From assembly GCA_036268485.1 (NCBI GenBank), contig DATAUC010000109.1:1-64000 (forward strand): a stretch of DNA of 64,000 bases, in the 5' to 3' direction. The position numbers and the translations under genes are program-made. Positions 41,865 to 50,704 of the stretch are shown here, in pieces. Under the pieces are notes generated by a model. The model had not been told where the DNA came from, searched no databases, and was given only the letters and a program-made list of their open reading frames with translations. Within the stretch, counting starts at the first letter, position 1. Each line of letters opens with the position of its first letter. Origin of the DNA: Bog-473 sp036268485. GTDB taxonomy: Bacteria > Actinomycetota > Acidimicrobiia > Acidimicrobiales > RAAP-2.

Positions 41865-44084
41865 TCAGCCGAGCGTGCTGATGGCGGCGTTGAAGGTCGC
41901 GGAAGGGCGCATGACGGCGTCGGCCGAAGCGGGATTGGGCTGGTAGTACCCACCGATGTCGGCCGGCCGGCCCTGCACGGCAATCAGCTCGTCCACAATG
42001 GTCTGTTCCTGGTCGGACAGGCTCTGAGCCAGAGCGGCGAACGCTTCAGCCACTTCGGCATCGCCGGACTGCGCGGCCAGTTCTTGCGCCCAATACAGGG
42101 CCAGATAGAAGTGACTGCCACGATTGTCGATCCCACCCAACTTGCGGCTGGGCGACTTGTCCCGGTCCAGGAAGGTCCCGGTCGCCCGGTCCAGTGTGTC
42201 GGCCAGAATCTGCGCCCGGGCGTTGCCGGTGTGTTGGGCCAATTGCTCGAAGCTGACGGCCAGAGCCAGGAACTCCCCCAGGCTGTCCCAGCGCAGGTAG
42301 TTCTCCTTCACCAGCTGCTGGACGTGCTTGGGCGCAGACCCACCGGCCCCTGTCTCGAAGAGACCGCCGCCGGCGATAAGGGGGACGACGGAGAGCATTT
42401 TGGCGCTGGTGCCTAGTTCGAGGATCGGGAAGAGATCGGTCAGGTAGTCACGCAGGACGTTGCCGGTGACCGAGATCGTGTCCTCGCCCCGTCGGATGCG
42501 CTCCAAGGCGTGAGCCGTCGCCTGCTCAGGCGCCATGATCTCAATGGTCAACCCTTCGGTGTCGTGATCTGCCAGGTACTCGGTGACCTTGCCAATGAGA
42601 TTGGCATCGTGGGCCCGACCCTTGTCGAGCCAGAAGACAGCCGGATTGCCGGTCGCTCGGGCCCGGGTGACGGCCAGCTTCACCCAGTCGCGAATGGGCA
42701 CGTCCTTGGTCTGACACATCCGGAAGACGTCGCCGACGCTCACGGGCTGTTCGAGCACCGCTCGTCCCGACTCATCGACCACGCGGACCGTACCGGGCGC
42801 CGAAATTTCAAATGTCTTGTCGTGACTGCCGTACTCCTCGGCCGCTTGAGCCATCAGGCCCACATTCGGCACCGAGCCCATGGTGGCGGGGTCAAAGGCA
42901 CCGTGGGCCCGGCAATCGTCAATGACGACCTGGTACACGCCGGCATAGCTGCTGTCGGGGATCACGGCCAGCGTGTCGGCTTCTTTCCCGTCCGGTCCCC
43001 ACATGCGGCCGGAGGTGCGGATCATGGCCGGCATGGAGGCGTCGACGATGACGTCGCTCGGGACGTGGAGATTGGTGATCCCCCGATCGGAGTCGACCAT
43101 GGCCAGGGCCGGACCTTCGGAAAGCTCTGCATCGAACGACGCCCGTATGGCTTCGCCGTTGGTCAGGCCTACGAGACCGGTGAAGATACCGGCCAGACCG
43201 TTGTTCGGGCTCAAGCCGGCGGCGGCCAAGGCGCCGCCATACTGAGCGAACGTCTTGGGGAAGAAGGCCCGGACGACATGGCCGAAGATGATCGGGTCGG
43301 AGATCTTCATCATGGTCGCCTTGAGGTGCACGGAAAACAGCACATCGTCCGCCTTGGCCCGGGCGATCTGAGCCGTCAGGAACTGACGAAGCTCGGCCAC
43401 GTGCATGACGGCGGCGTCCACCACTTCGCCCGCCAGCACGGGAACCGACTCCCGCAGGACTGTGATGGTGCCGTCGTCACCAGCCAGCTCGATGCGCAGT
43501 GATCCGGGCTGAACTACCACCGCCGACGTTTCCGAGGAGCGGAAATCGTCCGCTGTCATGTGGGCCACATTCGTCTTCGATTCCGGGGACCAGGCGCCCA
43601 TGCGGTGGGGGTGGGCCTTGGCGTAGTTCTTCACCGAGGTCGGTGCCCGGCGGTCCGAATTGCCCTGACGCAGCACCGGATTGACCGCACTCCCCATCAC
43701 CCTGTCGTAGCGGACCCGCACGGCCCGCTCATCGTCGGATTGCGGATCGTCGGGATACGCCGGCAAGGCGTAGCCGTGTTCCTGCAGTTCGACAATCGCC
43801 GCCTTGAGCTGAGGGCTGGAGGCCGAGACGTTCGGCAGCTTGATGATGTTGGCGTCGGGCGACTGGGTCAGGGCACCCAGCTCGGCCAGAGCGTCGCCGA
43901 TGCGCTGCTCCGCTTCGAGATATTCGGGAAAGCCGGCGATGATCCGTCCAGCCAGGGAGATATCCCTACTCTCCACGGTGACGCCGGCCACCGAGGCATA
44001 GGCCTGGATGATCGGTAGGAACGAATACGTGGCCAGGGCTGGGGCTTCGTCCGTGTGGGTGTAGATGATGGTTCCGTCAGTCAC
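41865..44084 (-). CDS. icd: Monomeric NADP-dependent isocitrate dehydrogenase
   Basis: Oxidative decarboxylation of isocitrate to 2-oxoglutarate with NADPH formation. From the GTG at 44084 the length is 739 aa, the standard size of the monomeric family. It opens VTDGTIIYTHTDEAPALATYSFLP. It contains KLPNVSASSPQLKAAI and NPVLRQGNSDRRAPTSVKNYA, both substrate-binding motifs of the family. GGAG 5 nt before the GTG supports this start over the ATG at 44102. It lies on the same strand as gabD and the DapB-fold gene and may supply 2-oxoglutarate to the enzymes encoded next to it. Confidence 0.95.
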   Translation of the reverse strand: MTDGTIIYTHTDEAPALATYSFLPIIQAYASVAGVTVESRDISLAGRIIAGFPEYLEAEQRIGDALAELGALTQSPDANIIKLPNVSASSPQLKAAIVELQEHGYALPAYPDDPQSDDERAVRVRYDRVMGSAVNPVLRQGNSDRRAPTSVKNYAKAHPHRMGAWSPESKTNVAHMTADDFRSSETSAVVVQPGSLRIELAGDDGTITVLRESVPVLAGEVVDAAVMHVAELRQFLTAQIARAKADDVLFSVHLKATMMKISDPIIFGHVVRAFFPKTFAQYGGALAAAGLSPNNGLAGIFTGLVGLTNGEAIRASFDAELSEGPALAMVDSDRGITNLHVPSDVIVDASMPAMIRTSGRMWGPDGKEADTLAVIPDSSYAGVYQVVIDDCRAHGAFDPATMGSVPNVGLMAQAAEEYGSHDKTFEISAPGTVRVVDESGRAVLEQPVSVGDVFRMCQTKDVPIRDWVKLAVTRARATGNPAVFWLDKGRAHDANLIGKVTEYLADHDTEGLTIEIMAPEQATAHALERIRRGEDTISVTGNVLRDYLTDLFPILELGTSAKMLSVVPLIAGGGLFETGAGGSAPKHVQQLVKENYLRWDSLGEFLALAVSFEQLAQHTGNARAQILADTLDRATGTFLDRDKSPSRKLGGIDNRGSHFYLALYWAQELAAQSGDAEVAEAFAALAQSLSDQEQTIVDELIAVQGRPADIGGYYQPNPASADAVMRPSATFNAAISTLG

Positions 44085-44199
44085 CGAAACTCCGCTTCGC
44101 ATTGAGGTGGCACGAGGATCGACCTCGCCCGGTTGTAAGGACAGCATCCCAGGCTAGGGGCATGCAACCTGACGGCCGGCGGAATCCCCGAGGTCTGAC

Positions 44200-45264
44200 C
44201 TACCGGTTGCGGTGCAGTGCGGGAGCCGCCCGGCCCGCCACCAGCGGCAGGTCCAGGTAGGTCCGCAGTCCGGGCGCCGCCGCACAGACGTAGGGAATGG
44301 CGTTCACACAATGCTGGGCCGTGGCCACGATCCCGGGGTTCCGTTCCAGGCCGGCCGCCACTGACTCCGGATGGAGCTTCGTGAAGGTCGTCAGACAACT
44401 CGGGTCGCCGGTGACCTCCACCTCGAAGCGCTCCCCGGCCGGTCCGAAGTGCCAGGCCGGATCGAGGTCGGCCTCACCCATCAGCCAGTTGACCGCGGCC
44501 GTGACCACGGGTTCCCCGTCGACCGTGGCCTCCCAGCGGAAGCGCTGAGCCGCCACCGTCCCCGGGGCGATGGGACCGATGGGAGAGTCGATGGGTGCGG
44601 TGGCCACGGCCATCTCGTGGGTCGCACGCAAATCGGGGTCGATATCGAACCCCAACACGTCCGCCACCATGAGGACCGACTGGCAGAACCCGGTCCCGAG
44701 GGCGGCGGTCATGATGCTCCCTCTCGCCTCCTCCGGGCTCTTGCCAAAGAGCATCCAGTCCCGCACGACATCGGGCGCGCCATAGGTGCGGATGTCGGAG
44801 AACTCCTCGGCCCGCACATGGGTGATGGAGCCCGAGAGGGCCGAGACCATCAGAGGGAATCGTTCGGTGATGCCGCCGGGATGGATACCCGTACCGTGCA
44901 ATGTGACTCCGCCCTCCTTGGCGATGGCATCGAACCGGCCCCGCTCCTGGGCCGGCGGGTAGAACCAACCGAGCGGCGTGACTACGTTCTTACCCGACCT
45001 CAGGAGCGCCGCCACCACATCGGGATCGGCCATGAAGGGGCTGTACAGCACGCAATCCGCGTCGGTGGCCAAGAGGGCGTCAATGTCCCTGGTGGCATGG
45101 ATGCCAATCGCCGACCGGCCGGCCAGCGTGCCCAGATCAACGCCGTCCTTGTCCGCCGAATGCACCCAGGCACCAGCCAGTTCAAGCTCGGGGTGATCGA
45201 GGACGGCGCCCATGGCGGCGCGACCTACCCCTCCCGTGGCCCATTGAATGACCTTGTAGCTCAT
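44200..45264 (-). CDS. DapB-fold NAD(P)-dependent dehydrogenase (diaminopentanoate dehydrogenase-like)
   Basis: 354 aa with an N-terminal Rossmann motif VIQWATGGVGRAAMGAV. The middle contains GKNVVTPLGWFYPP and a HGTGIHPGGITERFPL segment. The fold resembles dihydrodipicolinate reductase and the related 2,4-diaminopentanoate dehydrogenases, but length and motifs exclude DapB itself. Actinobacteria carry many such paralogues near CoA-ligase and degradation genes. It starts 19 nt after the gabD stop, so the two are co-transcribed. Substrate unknown. Confidence 0.8.
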   Translation of the reverse strand: MSYKVIQWATGGVGRAAMGAVLDHPELELAGAWVHSADKDGVDLGTLAGRSAIGIHATRDIDALLATDADCVLYSPFMADPDVVAALLRSGKNVVTPLGWFYPPAQERGRFDAIAKEGGVTLHGTGIHPGGITERFPLMVSALSGSITHVRAEEFSDIRTYGAPDVVRDWMLFGKSPEEARGSIMTAALGTGFCQSVLMVADVLGFDIDPDLRATHEMAVATAPIDSPIGPIAPGTVAAQRFRWEATVDGEPVVTAAVNWLMGEADLDPAWHFGPAGERFEVEVTGDPSCLTTFTKLHPESVAAGLERNPGIVATAQHCVNAIPYVCAAAPGLRTYLDLPLVAGRAAPALHRNR

Positions 45265-45283
45265 CGCTGCCCCCGTCCTGCGC

Positions 45284-46648
45284 TCACGCAATCCATACCG
45301 TCTTGGCGTTGCAGAATTCCTTCAGCCCCAAGCTGGACAACTCTCGTCCGAAGCCGGATCGCTTCACGCCGCCGAATGGCAGTTCGGGCGTCGATACCAC
45401 CATGGCATTGACGAAGACCTGGCCGGCTTCCAGCTCCTGGATGCAGCGCTGCACTTCCCCCTCGTCGTTGGACCAGACGCTCGATCCCAACCCGAACGTT
45501 GTTGAGTTGGCCACCGATACTGCCGCGTCGAGATCAGGCACCCGTTCGATCATGGCCACCGGGCCGAAGAGTTCCTGCTTGGCGACCCGCATGTCGGGAG
45601 TGATCCCGCTCAGCACCGTGGGAAGGAGGTACCAGCCGGCTTCGGGCGCAGCGGAGTCACGGACGTGCACCTGCGCCCCTTGGCTGCGGGCATCCTCAAT
45701 CTGGGCCACCAGCTGGGAGCGCTGAGCCTCGGTGACAATCGGACCCACATCGGTGGCCTGATCCAAAGGATCACCGACCACCAGGGCATCCATGGCCTGC
45801 ACGAACCGCCCGATGAATTCGTCGGCGATTGCCTCCACCACAATGAAGCGCTTGGCGGCTATGCAGGACTGCCCGTTGCTCAACATGCGCGAGGTCACCC
45901 CGGTACGGACGGCCGCTTCCAGATCGGCCGATGCACAGACAATGAACGGATCGGAACCTCCGAGTTCCAACACGCTTCGCTTCAGCGCGTGGCCGGCCGT
46001 GGCGGCCACCGAGACGCCGGCCCGCTCGCTCCCGGTCAGAGTGACGGCGGCAATCCGCGGGTCCTCGATGATGGCGGCCACGTCCTCTGTCTCCACGAAC
46101 AGGTTGGTGAACACGCCTTCGGGGAGCCCGCCGCGCCGGAAGGCATCTTCGAGAAACTGGGCCGTCTGGGGAACGTTGGGTGCGTGCTTGAGCAGCCCCA
46201 CATTGCCCACCATGATGGCGGGCGCAGCGAAGCGCACCACCTGCCAGAGTGGGAAATTCCACGGCATGACAGCCAGCACGGCCCCGATCGGTTGGTAGTG
46301 CACGTAGGAGCGCGTCGCCGCCGTGGCGATGGGCTCGTCGGCCAGAAGGGCCTCGGCATGCTCGGCGAACCAACGCATGGCCATGGCGCACTTCGCTGTC
46401 TCGGCCTGAGCGGCCCGGATGGACTTGCCCATTTCGGTCGTCACCATCCGGGCGATGGCGTCGGCCTCCTGGTCATAGATGTCGGCTGTGGCCATCAGAT
46501 ACTGGGCCCGCTGAGCGAACGACGTCTGCCGGTAGTCGGCGAAGGTATCGACCGCTCGCTGGAGACGGGCGTCGACTTCGGCTGGTGTGTGAGTCGGGAA
46601 GGTCATCTCGGTCTCACCCGTGGTGGGGTTGATAGTGGCAAAGGGCAT
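45284..46648 (-). CDS. gabD1: Succinate-semialdehyde dehydrogenase (NAD(P)+)
   Basis: Oxidises succinate semialdehyde to succinate; 454 aa. The sequence follows the mycobacterial GabD1 (Rv0234c) pattern closely: FATINPTTGE, FADYRQTSFAQRA, MPWNFPLWQ, LELGGSDPFIV with the general-base Glu, NGQSCIAAKRF with the catalytic Cys, and the ending ELSSLGLKEFCNAKTVWIA. The ATG at 46648 starts the family sequence; the open frame upstream is not homologous. Divergent from the ThDP enzyme across a 73-bp region with a 9-bp inverted repeat. Confidence 0.92.
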   Translation of the reverse strand: MPFATINPTTGETEMTFPTHTPAEVDARLQRAVDTFADYRQTSFAQRAQYLMATADIYDQEADAIARMVTTEMGKSIRAAQAETAKCAMAMRWFAEHAEALLADEPIATAATRSYVHYQPIGAVLAVMPWNFPLWQVVRFAAPAIMVGNVGLLKHAPNVPQTAQFLEDAFRRGGLPEGVFTNLFVETEDVAAIIEDPRIAAVTLTGSERAGVSVAATAGHALKRSVLELGGSDPFIVCASADLEAAVRTGVTSRMLSNGQSCIAAKRFIVVEAIADEFIGRFVQAMDALVVGDPLDQATDVGPIVTEAQRSQLVAQIEDARSQGAQVHVRDSAAPEAGWYLLPTVLSGITPDMRVAKQELFGPVAMIERVPDLDAAVSVANSTTFGLGSSVWSNDEGEVQRCIQELEAGQVFVNAMVVSTPELPFGGVKRSGFGRELSSLGLKEFCNAKTVWIA

Positions 46649-46661
46649 GGCGCCATATTTA

Positions 46662-46693
46662 CCGGCAGACGGCCGCCGTGGGATGTCTGCCGG
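46662..46693. promoter_or_regulatory. 9-bp inverted repeat in the gabD1/ThDP-enzyme divergent promoter
   Basis: CCGGCAGAC (46662-46670) and GTCTGCCGG (46685-46693) are perfect inverted repeats separated by 14 bp. They sit centrally in the 73 bp between the two divergent start codons. Half-sites about two helical turns apart suit a dimeric regulator controlling both sides. No regulator gene is adjacent. Confidence 0.55.
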
Positions 46694-46721
46694 ATTGCCA
46701 GGCCTGGCTACGCTTCGTGGC

Positions 46722-48377
46722 ATGGCCGAAGGTGGACAGCGAGCGGCGGACCTGCTGGTCCGCTGCCTCCAGCAAGAGGGCGTGACCTGCGTGTTCGGAA
46801 TCCCCGGCGAGGAGAACATCTACCTCACCGAAGCGCTGTCCCGCTCCCCCATCCGCTATGTGCTGGTCCGCCATGAGCAGGCGGCCTCCTTCATGGCTGA
46901 GATCTACGGTCGCCTGACCGGGAGGGCCGGCGTGTGTTCGGCCACCCTGGGACCAGGAGCCATCAACCTCCTGCTGGGCACGGCCGACGCCACGACGAAC
47001 AGCACCCCCATGGTGGCCCTGTCAGCCCAGGTCGGGGTCAACCGGATCTACAAGGAGTCACACCAGAGCGTCGATCTGGTGGCCATGTTCGCTCCCGTGA
47101 CCAAGTGGGCTGAACTGGTGCTCTCCCCGGGGTCCATCCCCGAAATGATCCGCAAGGCCTTCAAGTTGGCCCAGACCGAGCGTCCGGGCGCCGTCTACCT
47201 GGCGGTACCCGAGGACATTGAGGACGCGTTCGTCCCCGAGATGCTCGAGCCGCTCCGGGTCAACACACCCCGGCCCGACGAACCCTCGCCGTCACAGATA
47301 GAGCGGGCCGCCGCGGTGCTCAACCGGAGCCAGCGGCCGATTGTCCTGGCCGGCCATGGGGCCGCCCGCTCCGGGGCCGCCGACTCTCTGCGCCGCTTCT
47401 CCGAATCGCTCGGCCTTCCGGTGGCCACCACCTTCCACGGCAAGGGCGTCTTCCCCGACGACCACCCGCATTCTCTCGGGGCGGTGGGATTCATGAGCCA
47501 TGACTACGTCAACTTCGGCTTTGACGAGGCCGACGTGATCATCAGCGTGGGGTACGAGCTCCAGGAATTCGATCCCATTCGCATCAACCCCCTTGGTGAC
47601 AAGGAGATCATCCACCTCAGCCGCGTCCCAGCCGAGGTGGACGCCCACTATGACGTCGAGGTGGGGATTCAGGCCGACATCGGTCGGACCCTGGACGCCC
47701 TGGGCGCGGCGACGCGCCGGTTCGATCAGGGTTCACGGGGCGAGAAGATCCAGCGACTGCTGAGCGACGAGTTGGCATTGGGTGCGGCCGACGAGAGTTT
47801 TCCACTCAAACCGCAACGGGTGGTGGCTGACACCCGGGCCGCTCTGGGCCGCTCGGACATCGTCCTGGCTGACACCGGTGCCGTCAAGATGTGGATGGCC
47901 CGCCTCTACCCCACCTACGAACCGAACACCTGCCTGATCTCCAACGGACTGTCCACCATGGCCTTCGCCCTTCCGGGTGCCATCGCCGCCAAGCTGGCGG
48001 CGCCCGAGCGCAAGATCCTGGCCGCCGTTGGTGACGGGGCCTTCCTCATGAATTCGCAGGAGCTCGAGACGGCCATGCGCGAGCACATCCCCTTGACTGT
48101 CCTGATCTGGGAGGACGGGGCCTACGGTCTCATCGGATGGAAGATGGATCTCCAGATCGGCCGCCATATGGAAGTCGGCTTTACTAACCCCGACTTCGTG
48201 GCCTACGCCGAGAGTTTCGGGGCCCGCGGCTACCGGGTGCAGGCGGCCGGCGACCTGCTCCCCATGCTTAACGAAGCGCTCGCCTCCGACACGGTGTCGG
48301 TCATCACATGTCCGGTGGACTACTCGGAGAATCTGCGCCTGACCAATGCCCTCGGCGAGCTTTCGGGCCCGTTTTAA
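46722..48377 (+). CDS. ThDP-dependent enzyme, acetolactate-synthase-like, candidate 2-oxoglutarate decarboxylase
   Basis: 551 aa with the three POX/AHAS domains. The ThDP-activating Glu52 is in VRHEQAASFMAE. The ThDP/Mg motif runs from GDGAFLMN. It would normally be annotated acetolactate synthase. However GIPGEENIYLTEAL, ESHQSVDLVAMFAPVTKW, KMWMARLYPTYEPNTCLISNG and the ending CPVDYSENL resemble, from memory, the Synechococcus PCC 7002 enzyme shown to decarboxylate 2-oxoglutarate to succinate semialdehyde. The divergent gabD1 and nearby icd fit that role. No acetolactate decarboxylase or ilvN lies near. Start chosen at the family's N-terminus. Confidence 0.8.
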   Translation: MAEGGQRAADLLVRCLQQEGVTCVFGIPGEENIYLTEALSRSPIRYVLVRHEQAASFMAEIYGRLTGRAGVCSATLGPGAINLLLGTADATTNSTPMVALSAQVGVNRIYKESHQSVDLVAMFAPVTKWAELVLSPGSIPEMIRKAFKLAQTERPGAVYLAVPEDIEDAFVPEMLEPLRVNTPRPDEPSPSQIERAAAVLNRSQRPIVLAGHGAARSGAADSLRRFSESLGLPVATTFHGKGVFPDDHPHSLGAVGFMSHDYVNFGFDEADVIISVGYELQEFDPIRINPLGDKEIIHLSRVPAEVDAHYDVEVGIQADIGRTLDALGAATRRFDQGSRGEKIQRLLSDELALGAADESFPLKPQRVVADTRAALGRSDIVLADTGAVKMWMARLYPTYEPNTCLISNGLSTMAFALPGAIAAKLAAPERKILAAVGDGAFLMNSQELETAMREHIPLTVLIWEDGAYGLIGWKMDLQIGRHMEVGFTNPDFVAYAESFGARGYRVQAAGDLLPMLNEALASDTVSVITCPVDYSENLRLTNALGELSGPF

Positions 48378-48388
48378 GCACCTCCATT

Positions 48389-49690
48389 TTGCCGATCATT
48401 TGCACACCGGCCGAAGCGGCCGCGCTCCTCCGCCCCATCGACCAGATCGGCTTCGGGCTGGGGCCGGCCAATCCCGACGCCTTCCTCACCGCACTGGCGA
48501 CGCGCCACGACTGGGAGAATCTCGTATTGGGTGGGGCCCTCCTCCTCAACTACTACGAGGTGCTCACCCAGACCGGCGTGTCGTACCGGAGTGGGTTCTT
48601 CGGCCCCGCCGAGCGGATCTTGCTGGCCCAGGGCCACCGCGTCGAACACGTGCCCGGTGGGTTCCGGCAATTCGCGCCGATCCTCGAACGGCTGGCGCCT
48701 CGCGTCATGGTGGTGCAGGCGGCTCCGCCCGATGAGCACGATCGGGTGAATCTGTCATTGCACTACGGCGCCACCCGACCCGAACTCCTGCGAGCCGGAC
48801 GCGACCCCGATCGCCTGCTGATCGTTGAGATAAATCCCAACCTCCCGCGCACCCGCACCCTGGGCCCCGAGTTCGACAACACCATCCCACTCGACATCAT
48901 CGACGTGCTCGTTGAGGCTGACGGCGCCCCCTTCTCGCTCGAAGATCCGCCACCCGACGATGTCGATCGGGCCATCGCCGCACACGCACTGCGCTACGTA
49001 GCCGAGGGCTCCACCCTGCAGACGGGCATCGGCACCATTCCCAGCATGGTGGCGTCCGAACTGGCTGCCGGCCCGCTGGGCAGCTTCGGTATCCACTCGG
49101 AAATGTTCACCACCGGCTTGATGCAACTCCACCGAGCCGGGAAGGTCACCAACGACGCCAAGGGAATTTACGACGGGGTCTCAGTGACGACATTCGCACT
49201 CGGTACCACCGAGCTGTACGGCTGGCTCGACGGCAACGAGGAGGTGGTGTTCCTCGATGTCGAGGTGGTCAACGACCCCACCGTCATCAGCCGCAACGCC
49301 AAGCTGGTCTCCATCAACGCCGCCATGTCGGTCGACCTCTACGGCCAGGTGGTGGCGGACTCGATCGGCGGCCGCCAGATTTCAGGCGTCGGTGGCCACG
49401 AGGATTTCGTGGCCGGAGCCGAGCTCAGAACCGACGCCCGATCCCTCATTTGCCTCCGGTCCACCGTGGATCTCGCCGGTTCACCGGTCTCCCGCATCGT
49501 GGGAAGTCTGCCGGAGGGCTCCATCGTCTCGACTCCCCGTCATCACACCGGTGTGGTCGTGACCGAATACGGCGTCGCCGAGTTGGCCGGGCTCACGGTG
49601 CGTGAGCGGGCCCACGCGTTAGTGGACATTGCGCACCCCGATAGTCGGACAGAACTCCGGAAGGTGGCTGACCAACTCGGTCGGCGCTGA
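48389..49690 (+). CDS. Acetyl-CoA hydrolase/CoA-transferase family protein
   Basis: About 433 aa, of the family containing 4-hydroxybutyrate CoA-transferase and succinyl-CoA:acetate CoA-transferase. The front (TPAEAAALLRPIDQIGFGLG) and the late FGIHSEMFTTGLMQL, with the Glu that forms the glutamyl-CoA intermediate, are clear. The GVGGHEDFVAGA and GVAELAGLTVRERA blocks are also typical. The start is uncertain: TTG 48389 leaves an 11-nt gap after the ThDP gene, while ATG 48308 would overlap it by 70 nt. Downstream of a putative succinate-forming pair, it could make succinyl-CoA. Confidence 0.85.
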   Translation: MPIICTPAEAAALLRPIDQIGFGLGPANPDAFLTALATRHDWENLVLGGALLLNYYEVLTQTGVSYRSGFFGPAERILLAQGHRVEHVPGGFRQFAPILERLAPRVMVVQAAPPDEHDRVNLSLHYGATRPELLRAGRDPDRLLIVEINPNLPRTRTLGPEFDNTIPLDIIDVLVEADGAPFSLEDPPPDDVDRAIAAHALRYVAEGSTLQTGIGTIPSMVASELAAGPLGSFGIHSEMFTTGLMQLHRAGKVTNDAKGIYDGVSVTTFALGTTELYGWLDGNEEVVFLDVEVVNDPTVISRNAKLVSINAAMSVDLYGQVVADSIGGRQISGVGGHEDFVAGAELRTDARSLICLRSTVDLAGSPVSRIVGSLPEGSIVSTPRHHTGVVVTEYGVAELAGLTVRERAHALVDIAHPDSRTELRKVADQLGRR

Positions 49691-49699
49691 GGCCGCTCC

Positions 49700-50704
49700 T
49701 CAGGAGTGGTAGGGATCGGCCGGAACCGAGTCGCTGCCGGTGGCTGGCTGGTAGATGGCGGTAGTGGTGTCACCATTCTCTGACCACTCCTGGGCCAGCA
49801 CTGCTCCCGTGGTGGGGTCCTCGTACGTGGTGTCGATCTCAGGCACCCCGTTGTAGTGACGGATCATGGCGATGGCAGATCGACCCGAGGGATCGGTGGC
49901 GTCCCCGTTCATGGTGAAACCATTGGTGCCGGCCAGCACCTTGTAGAGCGCTGACCGCAGCGACGGCTGCACCAGCGGGCTCCACAAGAGTTCATCCGCC
50001 TCCTGGTACACGTAGTCGTCATCGCTCAGGACCGGCTGGGTGTTCACGCCGGCCAACGACTTACCCACCTTGGCTGCCTGTTCCTGGAATTCCTTGGCGG
50101 ACTGAGCGGCCTGTTGCTTGGCGATGGCCAGCAATTGGGACCGGAGCGCGGCGGGGTCAGTGGACAGCGCTAGATACCATGCCTCGGTGGATGTGGCGTC
50201 CGGACCCTCGGTCAAGGTGGCCGGCTCGTTGAGGTAGTCGGTGCCAGGGGCCTGGCCGCCGACCGCCCGAGCTTGCTGGTAGGTCGTCGACGCGCCGGTC
50301 TGGGTGTCGATGACAGACGTACGCAGGCTCTCTCCGGGATCATTGGTGTCCGTGTCGGTCTCCGACAGGATGGCGTAGCGCCCTTGGAGCACCGGAGCGG
50401 CCGCCGAGGCCGAGGCCAATTTGTAGAGCAGGGACTGTCCGGTGTTCAACTGGTGGCCGGTCGTCGGCGACCCCGCCTGTGCCGGTCCGGATCCCTGTGG
50501 GCCGCTCTGGGCCAGGCCGACCGTCAGTGCAGCGGCGGTGACGGTGGCCACCACGCCCAGACCGGCCATGCCCCGGGCGGCTGTGCCCCGACGATGCAGC
50601 TGCCGGGCCCGCCGTTCGATGGTGGTGATGTCGGGGGTGAAGGGCTGGCCTGAGGCCAGCGCATGGAGGTCGTCGCGCAGGAGCGTCTCGTTGTGGGTGT
50701 TCAT
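49700..50704 (-). CDS. Membrane-anchored CU044_5270-like protein, partner of the sigma factor
   Basis: 334 aa. A short cytoplasmic N-terminus (TLLRDDLHALASGQPFTP) precedes one TM (GMAGLGVVATVTAAALTVGLA) and a large extracytoplasmic domain rich in Gln/Ala/Thr. The ATGA overlap with the sigma-factor gene is the classic layout for a sigma/anti-sigma pair. The N-terminal region lacks the zinc anti-sigma HxxxCxxC motif. Regulation of the sigma factor is therefore an inference from layout. Confidence 0.75.
   Translation of the reverse strand: MNTHNETLLRDDLHALASGQPFTPDITTIERRARQLHRRGTAARGMAGLGVVATVTAAALTVGLAQSGPQGSGPAQAGSPTTGHQLNTGQSLLYKLASASAAAPVLQGRYAILSETDTDTNDPGESLRTSVIDTQTGASTTYQQARAVGGQAPGTDYLNEPATLTEGPDATSTEAWYLALSTDPAALRSQLLAIAKQQAAQSAKEFQEQAAKVGKSLAGVNTQPVLSDDDYVYQEADELLWSPLVQPSLRSALYKVLAGTNGFTMNGDATDPSGRSAIAMIRHYNGVPEIDTTYEDPTTGAVLAQEWSENGDTTTAIYQPATGSDSVPADPYHS

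Noticed and set aside
46722..48377. Plain acetolactate synthase annotation for the ThDP enzyme
   Set aside because: Not excluded, but no ilvN, ilvC or alsD is adjacent, while gabD1 and icd are; the 2-oxoglutarate decarboxylase reading explains the context better.
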